Assembly: GCF_003667315.2 (NCBI RefSeq)
Contig: NZ_RCTZ02000025.1
Coordinates: forward strand, 1-64,000
Direction of reading: 5' to 3'
Source: Tropicibacter alexandrii
Lineage (GTDB): Bacteria > Pseudomonadota > Alphaproteobacteria > Rhodobacterales > Rhodobacteraceae
Length of the DNA: 64,000 nucleotides
In this document: in pieces, positions 1-7,825 of the stretch
How the letters are laid out: every line of letters begins with the position of its first letter
Position numbering within the stretch: the first letter of the stretch is position 1
Made by a program: the position numbers and the translations under genes
The notes under the pieces: model-generated
The model's input: the letters and a program-made list of their open reading frames with translations, nothing else
The model's database searches: none
What the model was told of the DNA's origin: nothing

Positions 1-45
1 CGGGGTGTGCTTCTTCTGGTCCATAGGGTTCATCCTTTGAGAGTT

Positions 46-2289
46 TTACTCTCCGGTAAACCCGGGGCGGTTCAACCTGACGACAAGGTGATATTCATTG
101 CCATAGTCCAAGGTGTCTTTGGTGAAGGTGATTGAGCCAGTTTGCAGCGTGTTGCCACCACGTTGCGTCTTGCTAGGCTTCAGATCACAATCGTATCTTG
201 GCGGCATGTCAGGATGCGTACTTTCCTGTCCGGCATGGCTGCGGAAGAAATTTGAGATGTGATCAACAGGGCAACCGCGGATGAGTCGAAAATCCATCTT
301 TGTGCCCAGATAGTCAGCGCGTGTTCTGCGCACCGGGGGATCATAGGCCAAAGAGATGCGGATGGTCCGCTTGCCACCGGTCTGAAATTCCACAGGAATA
401 GGAATGCGGTAGATTGCGAACTTATCGATATCGAGTTGATCTTCGGCAAAGTAGATAACGCGATGATCATCCGAATAGACCGCTTTGACAGGATCGACCA
501 AGCCGTTACCTACGACAGAAGCCGTTTCCAAGGCGTCCATCGCCTGAAGCCGCGTAGTCATTTCATCTGGAAAGGAAGCGGCACCTGCTAAGAGCGCGCG
601 AACGAGATTGGCTGACGCTTCCGGGAAACGCTGCAGCAACAAGGCCGCCTTGCGTGCAAGAAGAGGGGTCGCAATCGAGGTCCCACTTGCGGACGTAAAG
701 AGCTGCCGAACGAAGTCATGGTTGAGCGTGGTAATACCAGCTTCCGGCACAATGGGAGCCGATTGGAGCGACCGTGTGACCGCGCTAAACAGCATCGTAC
801 CGCCTAAATCAGAAAAATCGGGCTTCGTAATGCCCCCAGCTCCGGGACCGGCCCGGGTAAAGGGGGACGGCTCATTTGGGCCCGCCGTGATCGCACGCAC
901 ATGTGCATCATCCCTGTGCTGTGCAGCAAGTCCGCTCCCATGAGAAAGCGAACCGACAGTCACTACGTTTGCGGCTCCTGAAGGCTCGAAAATGCGGTTG
1001 GCTTCTTCGAGAAGGTACTGAGGGTACTGAGTGACACCTTGCTCAACTACATTGCCACCACGGGGAGACCGGTTACCTGCTGACACAAACACCAGAACAT
1101 CAAGCTCACGTGCAAGTTCGTCCAGTGTCATAGCCCAAGGTCCGACCCGTCCGCGCTCAAACCAAGATTTCTTGTCCCCAAGCGACAAGACAAAGATCCT
1201 GCAACCATACCGTTCGTTGAGACCCCGGAAGACCGTCCGCATTAGATTTGGCAGTGTTCGCCGGTCATAGAACTGCCCGTCGTCTGTGATAATTTTTGCG
1301 GAAACCAACCGCACTGACTTCCGAAGCTGCCCGCTTGCTATTTGGTCTCTCAGATCGCCAAAGACTGCCGCCCCACCGACTTTGGTCCCGTGACCCCAGA
1401 TATCTGCTGCTGAAAGGCCTGTATCGAAAGTTTCAGATGCAATGAGGACATCTTCCAGCAGTGGATGCGCATTGATACCGCTGTCAAGCACAGCAACGAT
1501 TGGCGCATCGGGTGACACTGGTTCAGCAGCGGGAAGGTCTTCAAGCGCCATTTCAACGACAGGCTGCGCCTCAAGATCTGGCTCGGGGGGGTGGTCGATT
1601 AGTGCGACCTCAGGCACAGACAATACCGGTCGCAGGGCTTGTCCTGGCGCTTGGACCCGCATGATGGTCAGGGACGGCCCCACGTAGGTGTCGAAAACCT
1701 CTCCGTTGCGGGCCTCAACAAAGGCCCCGATTTCTTCGGCCTTGCGGCGACGAGCCGGTGCACCTGCAAAGTCCCAAAGCTCAATGTCCACAAGATAGAT
1801 TTCGTTGTCCTGAAAATCTGTAGCGCCGGTGAAGCCGCGCTCGAGCAGGCGGATGCCAAGCCGATCCCTTGGCTCAAGCGTGGATACGCTTTCGATCCGG
1901 TCAATAAACCCCGCAAAACTGCGGTCTTTTTGACCAGCGGGTTTTGGGCCCGCGTAAGCTGCAAGCTTTCTGCGGAATTCTGTCAGTTCCTCGGTTGAGG
2001 AAAACAGCACCAAGGTGTTATCATCGTCGCTTGAGAGCAAGCGAAGCCCAACACCTTCCCAGTCGTCCTCCATCGACATCCCATTCATCTCAACCTTGAG
2101 GATCAGGGACGGATCTACGAATTCTACCGGTCTTTGCAAGCGCTGCGTCTGGATCGCGTCGTCGACCTCAGCGCTTACCCCTGTCCCATGTCCTTGCGTT
2201 CTGCCCGGCTTGGGCGGAGGGCGACCGGTTTTGCGTCGATCAAGATTTTCTGGCAACCGAACAAGCGGCAAATGATCATACTGGGGCAA
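46..2289 (-). CDS. ietS: Subtilisin-like S8 serine protease, IetS-like
   Basis: A 747-residue subtilase. The catalytic triad is visible: Asp269 in VLDSGIN, His300 in WGHGTKV and Ser538 in SGTSIATP, with the oxyanion Asn in VSAGNR. About 250 residues without a recognised domain precede the protease domain, and about 150 follow it. No signal peptide is seen, so it is probably cytoplasmic. The start is TTG, 17 bases after the stop of the AAA ATPase gene on the same strand, so the two are one operon. An AAA ATPase followed by an S8 protease is the arrangement of ietAS, described on Agrobacterium Ti plasmids as a plasmid-exclusion locus and later tested as a phage-defence system. The family call is firm; the defence role is inferred from the pairing. 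Confidence 0.88.
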   Translation of the reverse strand: MPQYDHLPLVRLPENLDRRKTGRPPPKPGRTQGHGTGVSAEVDDAIQTQRLQRPVEFVDPSLILKVEMNGMSMEDDWEGVGLRLLSSDDDNTLVLFSSTEELTEFRRKLAAYAGPKPAGQKDRSFAGFIDRIESVSTLEPRDRLGIRLLERGFTGATDFQDNEIYLVDIELWDFAGAPARRRKAEEIGAFVEARNGEVFDTYVGPSLTIMRVQAPGQALRPVLSVPEVALIDHPPEPDLEAQPVVEMALEDLPAAEPVSPDAPIVAVLDSGINAHPLLEDVLIASETFDTGLSAADIWGHGTKVGGAAVFGDLRDQIASGQLRKSVRLVSAKIITDDGQFYDRRTLPNLMRTVFRGLNERYGCRIFVLSLGDKKSWFERGRVGPWAMTLDELARELDVLVFVSAGNRSPRGGNVVEQGVTQYPQYLLEEANRIFEPSGAANVVTVGSLSHGSGLAAQHRDDAHVRAITAGPNEPSPFTRAGPGAGGITKPDFSDLGGTMLFSAVTRSLQSAPIVPEAGITTLNHDFVRQLFTSASGTSIATPLLARKAALLLQRFPEASANLVRALLAGAASFPDEMTTRLQAMDALETASVVGNGLVDPVKAVYSDDHRVIYFAEDQLDIDKFAIYRIPIPVEFQTGGKRTIRISLAYDPPVRRTRADYLGTKMDFRLIRGCPVDHISNFFRSHAGQESTHPDMPPRYDCDLKPSKTQRGGNTLQTGSITFTKDTLDYGNEYHLVVRLNRPGFTGE

Positions 2290-2305
2290 GGGTACTTACC
2301 GAGAT

Positions 2306-3286
2306 TTAGGTGCCGAGCCGTTCAGTACGCTTTGCGCGACGTTTGGCATCATCAACGGCAATGTTGAAATGACGAAGAGACACAGTCTTAGCGCGTCCCA
2401 AAATTGAGAGCTTAATGGATTGGGTGCAAATCTTATCGAGTTCAGCGTAGGAATAGCCTTTGACCGTAGAGGCCTGTTCTGCCGGAACGAAGTCAGCTTT
2501 GACGTTTTTGAAAGCGTTGGTCAGAAACTTCCTTGTCATTCTCTCATCAGGTGCGTCAAACCAAACGACCTCATCAAACCGACGCCAGACAGCCGGGTCG
2601 AGAGATTGATCAAGGTTGGTCGCAGCCAACAAGAAACCGCTTGGTTGTATCTGATCAATGAAGAGAAGAAGACTATTCACAACGCGGCGCAACTCGCTGT
2701 GTTCCCCACCGTCGTCGCGTGACCGCGCAATCGCATCAAATTCGTCGAGAAACAGGACGCAGGGTTGACGGCGGGCAAACTCAAAAATCTTGCGAATGTT
2801 TGTGGCAGTCTCGCCAAGATAGGATGACATCAGACGATCAAGTTGCACAACAAAGAGAGGTAACCCCAGCTCATGTGCGAAGACCTCAGCACAAAGTGTC
2901 TTGCCGCAGCCAGGCGGTCCACAAAACAGAAGCTTTGAGCGCACAGGTAAACCATGCTGTTTGATCTGGTCGGATTTCCGGAATTCACGCAAAAGCCCAG
3001 TAAAAAGCCGTACGTTCTCTGTCGACATTAAGATGTCTTGCGCAGTCCGGTTTGGCTCAATGCGCTGAATAAACTCACTGGCTTCATCGGGAAAGGGGAT
3101 GAGAGGGGCAAGCCCTTTGGCCGGAACGCTGTGCCCAAGATTCTCGAGCGTCTTTCTCAAGGTCCGTGCCAGGACGTTGTTTTTCTTCTTTTCTTCCTCA
3201 CCGATGATCTGTTCGGCGACTGCACGAAACGCATCCTCTTGGCCATAACTGGCCAGAAGTTTTTTCATGAGTTCGCCGCGTGCCAC
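2306..3286 (-). CDS. ietA: AAA+ ATPase partner of the subtilase, IetA-like
   Basis: A 326-residue AAA+ ATPase. From the chosen start, Walker A GPPGCGKT is at residues 123-130, Walker B VLFLDEFDA at 177-185, sensor-1 AATN at 221-224 and arginine residues WRR near 235. The N-terminal 110 residues are charged and helical. I chose the GTG at 3286 because GAGGAG lies about 8 bases upstream and the resulting N-terminus (MARGELMKKLL) looks like family members; an ATG at 3268 is possible. It lies directly upstream of the protease gene and probably controls or remodels substrates for it. IetA of Ti plasmids is the closest named family. It would act in the cytoplasm. Confidence 0.85.
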   Translation of the reverse strand: MARGELMKKLLASYGQEDAFRAVAEQIIGEEEKKKNNVLARTLRKTLENLGHSVPAKGLAPLIPFPDEASEFIQRIEPNRTAQDILMSTENVRLFTGLLREFRKSDQIKQHGLPVRSKLLFCGPPGCGKTLCAEVFAHELGLPLFVVQLDRLMSSYLGETATNIRKIFEFARRQPCVLFLDEFDAIARSRDDGGEHSELRRVVNSLLLFIDQIQPSGFLLAATNLDQSLDPAVWRRFDEVVWFDAPDERMTRKFLTNAFKNVKADFVPAEQASTVKGYSYAELDKICTQSIKLSILGRAKTVSLRHFNIAVDDAKRRAKRTERLGT

Positions 3287-3477
3287 CTGATTTTCTCCTC
3301 GTTTATGGGAAAATCTTAGCCCACACAGATACAAATGACCATAAAAACCTGACGGAATAGCTCTTACAAATGAGCCAGAATTGCGGCTGCATCAATGGCC
3401 GGATTATGCCCAAAGGTTTCAGCGTTTTCCATTGACTAAGTTTACCTTGATCTATCTGGCCCTGGATCAAATTAAAC
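3287..3477. promoter_or_regulatory. Upstream region of ietAS
   Basis: This stretch lies between the ietA start and the 3' end of the ScpB-like gene, all on the minus strand. It is AT-richer than its neighbours and should contain the ietAS promoter. No convincing -35/-10 pair or operator could be singled out by eye. Confidence 0.35.
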
Positions 3478-4116
3478 TTACTGCTCACCATTGTCTGCAA
3501 CAGCCAAATCCAACTCTGGTAAGTCCCGCAGTGTCTCCAAATCGAACGTCACCAGAAACGTCTCAGTCGTGACAAATGTATGTGGCGCGCCCGCGCGTGG
3601 AGCCCTTGGTCCACTGGCAATCAGCTCCTTGAAGCGGAGCCGCGCGAGCAGATCGCGGCTCACGTCTTTGCCAAAGATGTCCTTCAGCCCTGCCCGATCA
3701 ATCGGCTGATGATAGGCGATCGCGCAGAGCACGCCCATCTCCATCTCAGTGAAGGCCATCGACTGGTCGCCAAGGTCTGCCGCCGCCTTGATCACATCTG
3801 CAAACTGCGTCTTGGTCCGGAACATCCATCCTCCAGCAACCTGCGCCAGTTCATAAGGCCGACCAATCAACTCCGTCTTAATATCCTCAATCAGCATCTC
3901 AACCGAGGCCCCCTGCCCCACCACGCGTGCCAAGTCGTCATGGCCAACCGGCGTGCCACTGGCAAACAGAACCGCCTCGATCCGCCCCATCCATTCGCGC
4001 CAGCGCAGCTCTTGCGGCAGATCTTCAAGCTCACGGTCAAAGACGCCTTCGCGTCCGGCCTCCTTCGGTCTTGTGTGCTTTTGTTTGGCTTCGGAGGTTA
4101 TGGCGGTGCGGGTCAT
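3478..4116 (-). CDS. ScpB-like SMC-Scp complex subunit paralogue
   Basis: A 212-residue protein resembling ScpB, the winged-helix subunit of the SMC-ScpAB condensin. The core segment IEAVLFASGTPVGHDDLARVVG is typical of ScpB (first winged helix), and a second winged-helix region follows (ALCAIAYHQPIDR-like segment around residue 130). The start ATG overlaps the stop of the DUF1403 gene by four bases (ATGA), so the two are translationally coupled. No SMC or ScpA gene is nearby, so this is an accessory plasmid-borne copy. Role unknown; DNA segregation or regulation is a guess from the family. Confidence 0.72.
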   Translation of the reverse strand: MTRTAITSEAKQKHTRPKEAGREGVFDRELEDLPQELRWREWMGRIEAVLFASGTPVGHDDLARVVGQGASVEMLIEDIKTELIGRPYELAQVAGGWMFRTKTQFADVIKAAADLGDQSMAFTEMEMGVLCAIAYHQPIDRAGLKDIFGKDVSRDLLARLRFKELIASGPRAPRAGAPHTFVTTETFLVTFDLETLRDLPELDLAVADNGEQ

Positions 4117-5075
4117 CGCACAATCCCATACAGCCGGAACGTAGCCCGTCCAGTGAGCTCACGCGCGACGCCCAGTTCGACGAGCCGATCACAAAACCGG
4201 CGCGCAGCGCGATCGGTCATCGGAATGGTGCTGCCCTGGATTGTTGGTGACAGCATCATTGAAGGCCCAATCGCATCTTCAGTAAGGAACAACGCGACGG
4301 CCGCATCAGATCCTTTGGCGCGCAGCTTCGGAGCCGCGGCCTGCAGCAAAGTCGCCCGCGCTGCCAGATCGCGCGCCAAGCGGATCGTATCTTCGATAGA
4401 CATCAACAGGCGCGCCTGAACTTTCAGATCCGCCCCCTGCCCTTCTTCAATCAGGTCGCGCAACATCTTTTTCGTAAGGTCTTGTGCCGTGACAGGCAGC
4501 AGTGACATCCAGTTCAATGCCCGCGCAAGGACAATATCCGAGAGCAGACAGGCGATCTGCTCCGCCCGATCATCCATTTCCAGAACCGCGCGCATCACGG
4601 CAATACATCCCGCCAACGGTCCATGGGATTTTGCGCAATCGGCACCAACCCCTATCACCCTCAAGACATCATCGGCAAACGCCGCGCCAACCAAGCTTTG
4701 CACACCGTCGTGCCAGTCCCGCCCCGTCAATTTGAGACGCGCCGCATCTCGCCAAAACGCCAAGATATCACCATCGGGGCCGCGTGCCTCTCCGGGCGGT
4801 GCCAAGTGGTAAGCGTCGCGGATATCAGCCTCTCGGGCAAGACGGCCTTCGAGTTTAGACGTCGCCGTGGCCGCTCGTAGTGCAAGCTGGTTGGCCAGCA
4901 GTTTAAGAGGCACGCCTTGGGACGGATCGCTGACCAGTTGATTTAATACCGTGAGCGCTGCTCCAGACCGAAATGCCACAGTTTCAAGGGTTTCGGCACG
5001 TCCAGAGGTGACCCAGCCCGGCAGCTTGGGTAGAGTGTTCACGTCGTCAGAGACAGTTGCGGGCTGATAGGTCAT
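4113..5075 (-). CDS. DUF1403 family protein
   Basis: A 320-residue protein without a known catalytic motif. It is rich in Ala and Leu, mostly helical, with no membrane segment or signal peptide. I recognise it as the DUF1403 family of alphaproteobacterial plasmids. It is the first gene of a two-gene operon with the ScpB-like gene and overlaps it by four bases. The coupling suggests the two proteins act together. It lies back to back with the tyrosine recombinase gene. No biochemical function is known to me. Confidence 0.65.
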   Translation of the reverse strand: MTYQPATVSDDVNTLPKLPGWVTSGRAETLETVAFRSGAALTVLNQLVSDPSQGVPLKLLANQLALRAATATSKLEGRLAREADIRDAYHLAPPGEARGPDGDILAFWRDAARLKLTGRDWHDGVQSLVGAAFADDVLRVIGVGADCAKSHGPLAGCIAVMRAVLEMDDRAEQIACLLSDIVLARALNWMSLLPVTAQDLTKKMLRDLIEEGQGADLKVQARLLMSIEDTIRLARDLAARATLLQAAAPKLRAKGSDAAVALFLTEDAIGPSMMLSPTIQGSTIPMTDRAARRFCDRLVELGVARELTGRATFRLYGIVR

Positions 5076-5152
5076 GCCGAGACACTAACTCGCCACGGCG
5101 CTTAATTCCAGTAAATACCACTCAAACCGCCCCACCTTACAGCTCTTTGATA

Positions 5153-5179
5153 TGTCCAATAAGTTTGCATTATCGGACA
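5153..5179. other. Candidate tyrosine-recombinase core site
   Basis: Two 10-bp inverted arms, TGTCCAATAA (5153-5162) and TTATCGGACA (5170-5179), match at 9 of 10 positions and flank a 7-bp spacer GTTTGCA. This is the layout of a tyrosine-recombinase core site (two arms around a 6-8 bp spacer). It lies 22 bases upstream of the recombinase start at 5201. It could instead be an operator for that gene. Confidence 0.5.
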
Positions 5180-5200
5180 CAAAATGATATGCTCAGCGGC

Positions 5201-6298
5201 ATGTCAGAAAACACCGAGAAATCGAGCTCCGAAGCGCCAATCGGGCCTTCGTCCAACGAGGACAACGAGAGAGATCTCCCTGACGGCGGGGCCTTGAGCC
5301 TGCCGTCCTTTGTCGCCGGTTCCGGCAGTCTCGATCGGCTGGTGGACACGGCCCGAGACTATGCCCGCGCCGCGGCCTCCGAGAACACGCTGAAGGCCTA
5401 TGCAAAAGACTGGGCGCATTTCGCTCGGTGGTGCCGGATGAAAGGCACCGAGCCCCTGCCCCCGTCGCCGGAGATGATCGGGCTCTACCTTGCCAATCTG
5501 GCATCAGGGTCGGGCCCCTCCCCTGCCCTATCCGTCTCGACCATCGACCGCCGCCTGTCGGGCCTCGCCTGGAACTACGCGCAACGCGGCTTCAACCTTG
5601 ATCGCAAAAACCGCCACATCGCCACCGTGCTGGCCGGGATCAAGCGCAAGCATGCGCGTCCCCCGGTGCAGAAGGAGGCGATCCTGGCGGAGGACATCCT
5701 CGCGATGGTGGCCACCCTTCCTTTCGACCTGCGCGGGCTCCGGGATCGGGCGATCCTGCTCATGGGCTACGCCGGTGGTTTACGCCGCTCGGAAATCGTC
5801 AGCCTCGACGTGCACAAAGACGATACGCCGGATTCCGGCGGCTGGATCGAGATCTTCGAGAAAGGCGCCCTCCTGACCCTCAACGCCAAGACCGGTTGGC
5901 GTGAAGTCGAGATCGGCCGGGGCTCCAAGGATCAGACCTGCCCCGTGCATGCGCTCGAGCAATGGCTGCACTTCGCGAAGATCAATTTCGGCCCGGTCTT
6001 CGTCGGCACCTCACGGGATGGCAAACGCGCGACCGAAACCAGACTGAACGACAAGCACGTCGCGCGCCTGATCAAGCGTACGGTGCTGGACGCGGGTATC
6101 CGATCCGAGCTGCCCGAAAAAGACCGACTGGCGCTGTTCTCCGGTCATTCGCTGCGCGCCGGCCTCGCCAGTTCGGCCGAAGTTGACGAGCGCTACGTCC
6201 AGAAGCAACTCGGTCACGCCTCGGCCGAGATGACCCGCCGCTACCAGCGCCGTCGTGACCGGTTCCGCGTGAACCTGAGCAAAGCCGCAGGTCTCTGA
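5201..6298 (+). CDS. Tyrosine-type site-specific recombinase
   Basis: A 365-residue phage-integrase-family recombinase. The N-terminal SAM-like core-binding domain includes SENTLKAYAKDWAHFARWC, and the catalytic domain holds the first Arg in GLRRSEIV, the H-x-x-R box HSLRAG, then LGHAS and the nucleophile Tyr in TRRYQRR near the C-terminus. ATG codons at 5189 and 5201 are both possible; 5201 gives the usual short N-terminus. It is convergent with repC, whose stop is 13 bases downstream. Position next to the replication cassette suggests plasmid multimer resolution rather than phage integration, which is an inference. Confidence 0.85.
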   Translation: MSENTEKSSSEAPIGPSSNEDNERDLPDGGALSLPSFVAGSGSLDRLVDTARDYARAAASENTLKAYAKDWAHFARWCRMKGTEPLPPSPEMIGLYLANLASGSGPSPALSVSTIDRRLSGLAWNYAQRGFNLDRKNRHIATVLAGIKRKHARPPVQKEAILAEDILAMVATLPFDLRGLRDRAILLMGYAGGLRRSEIVSLDVHKDDTPDSGGWIEIFEKGALLTLNAKTGWREVEIGRGSKDQTCPVHALEQWLHFAKINFGPVFVGTSRDGKRATETRLNDKHVARLIKRTVLDAGIRSELPEKDRLALFSGHSLRAGLASSAEVDERYVQKQLGHASAEMTRRYQRRRDRFRVNLSKAAGL

Positions 6299-6310
6299 CC
6301 CCCTGCTCCA

Positions 6311-7591
6311 TCACGCCGCCTGACCGCTGAGCCTGCCATAGAAGCTCCGCTCGAGATGCAGCTCCCCTGCCCCGGCCTTCTCGACCATGCCGCGCAGATA
6401 GCCGCCCGGCGAGGAAACTTCGCCGGCACAATGCTTCTCGAAGACGAGCGCGAGCGCCGCTGTCGCCACCTGTTTGCCCAGCCGGTCCTGTGCCACGTTC
6501 CAGGCATGTTCAGAAATGCCGATCATCGGCCTGAGTTGACCAGCAACCCGGTGCAGATCGCCCCAATCCTTCAGGAACCCGCCCAAATTGCGCGCCCACG
6601 ACGCGAATTCGGGACAGGCCTGCATCACAGTGGGCAGATCCAGCGCTGCGCGCTTCTTGCGCACCTCGGCTACCCATTCTTCCAGCTCCCTATCAACCTG
6701 ATCTTCGGGTCGAGCATTGGGCACCACGGCCACGGCTTCCTCTTTTTCAGAGGAATTACGAATTACAGGATCAAGTTGGTTTGTAATTAGTATATGGGGG
6801 TCAGAAATGACCTCCCTGGGGTTCATTTCTTGAGTGGTCTTAGTAACTTGCTCCTTGGTTTCCGGCGTGTTTTCCACAGGTTGAACGACCTCTGTTGCCT
6901 TGAGATAGGCAGCTTCAACGCGCTCCTGGAGCTCCTTGAACCAGGTTAGCAGCCGCTCAAGCTGTTCTGAAGCTTCATGGCGGCGAGGAAGCCGGTCCAG
7001 AAGCTCCTCGAGGAGACCCGTGAATTGCGTCCAGGGTCCTCGCAGCGCGCTGCTGACGGCCGCTTCGATCCGAGCGCGGATCATACGGCGTGCAACCGTG
7101 ATCTGGCGCTTCAGGCGCTGGCAGAGCTCGCGTTCAGCCTGCAACTCGGCATGAAGCTCCTCGAATTCCTCGACACGCGCCGACAGCGGCGACAGATCGA
7201 AGCCGTAGGCCTCGACGATGCGCCCCTCGGCGTCCCTGCGGCCCCACCGCTTGCCGTTTGGGCTGTCCTGGAAGGAGATCACGCCGATCTCGGCCAGGCG
7301 CCGTGCATGGCGCTTGAGTGCGGAGAGCGAGAAGCCCGTCTGTTCCATCAGATAGGCGTTCGACGCCCAGACGATCGGGCGCTGCCCCTCCTCCCAGTCC
7401 TGGGCCTGGGTAAAGGCCCCGAGCGTGTCGAGGAGCATCATGTCTCCGGCCTTGAGGCCAATATATGCACCGACCCGCTTCACGGCCACGAAGGCCCGCG
7501 TTTTGGGTACAGCTACCTGTTCACCGGCTTGGGCAAGTTGCTCTGCAATGCCAAGACCCGGTGTCGGCTTGCGCCAACCTGTATGTTTCAT
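6311..7591 (-). CDS. repC: Plasmid replication initiator RepC
   Basis: A 426-residue replication protein of the repABC family. The N-terminus (MKHTGWRKPTPGL) and the winged-helix region with SLSALKRHARRLAEIGVISF are typical of RepC, followed by a coiled-coil middle part and a variable acidic linker around residues 240-310. The ATG at 7591 is preceded by GAGGAGGC; an in-frame ATG at 7627 lies upstream but lacks support. It is the third gene of the repA-repB-repC set, with about 230 bases between it and repB that encode a probable antisense RNA. RepC binds the origin, which in this family lies inside repC itself. Confidence 0.88.
   Translation of the reverse strand: MKHTGWRKPTPGLGIAEQLAQAGEQVAVPKTRAFVAVKRVGAYIGLKAGDMMLLDTLGAFTQAQDWEEGQRPIVWASNAYLMEQTGFSLSALKRHARRLAEIGVISFQDSPNGKRWGRRDAEGRIVEAYGFDLSPLSARVEEFEELHAELQAERELCQRLKRQITVARRMIRARIEAAVSSALRGPWTQFTGLLEELLDRLPRRHEASEQLERLLTWFKELQERVEAAYLKATEVVQPVENTPETKEQVTKTTQEMNPREVISDPHILITNQLDPVIRNSSEKEEAVAVVPNARPEDQVDRELEEWVAEVRKKRAALDLPTVMQACPEFASWARNLGGFLKDWGDLHRVAGQLRPMIGISEHAWNVAQDRLGKQVATAALALVFEKHCAGEVSSPGGYLRGMVEKAGAGELHLERSFYGRLSGQAA
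6735..6860. other. Candidate origin of replication inside repC
   Basis: An AT-rich stretch within an otherwise GC-rich repC. It has a tandem GAATTAC repeat (6753-6766), a further inverted copy (GTAATTA near 6783) and an inverted repeat GGTCA-GAAA-TGACC (6799-6812). In repABC plasmids the origin is known to lie in an AT-rich part of repC, so this is the best candidate here. Confidence 0.45.
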
Positions 7592-7657
7592 GGATAGTTC
7601 TCGCCTCCTCTGCTTGATGGAGGGCAAAAGAATCCCGTTCGCTCAGGAGCGTTGCTG

Positions 7658-7686
7658 TTGACAGTGATTCGCCAGAGAACTATCTT
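7658..7686 (+). promoter_or_regulatory. Promoter of the repB-repC countertranscript RNA
   Basis: A consensus -35 TTGACA (7658-7663), a 17-base spacer and a -10-like TATCTT (7681-7686). It reads on the plus strand, antisense to the repB-repC messenger, and faces the terminator at 7721-7746. Confidence 0.6.
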
Positions 7687-7692
7687 GATAGC

Positions 7693-7746
7693 GACCAAAC
7701 TAGTCTTGATAAGCTCTCAGGCCCTCAGCTTGGGGGCTTTTCTTTT
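7693..7746 (+). ncRNA. Countertranscript RNA controlling repC (ctRNA, incompatibility factor)
   Basis: A short transcript of about 50 bases is predicted between the consensus promoter at 7658-7686 and a hairpin with a T-run. It lies antisense to the leader between repB and repC, which is the position of the ctRNA/inc-alpha RNA in repABC plasmids. There it represses repC expression and causes incompatibility. Start and end are estimated from promoter and terminator positions. Confidence 0.6.
7721..7746 (+). terminator. Intrinsic terminator of the ctRNA
   Basis: Stem GCCCTC (7721-7726), loop AGCTT, stem GGGGGC (7732-7737, one G-T pair), followed by TTTTCTTTT. Confidence 0.65.
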
Positions 7747-7825
7747 GCCGTTATCTCAAAGCATATCCGCTCCTGTTTCTTACCTCGTTTGGATCGAAGA
7801 CCACCGTCTCCGCGGCTCCTGCCTC

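Noticed and set aside
4509-4880. Several plus-strand frames over DUF1403
   Set aside because: They are shadows of the minus-strand gene with no family match.
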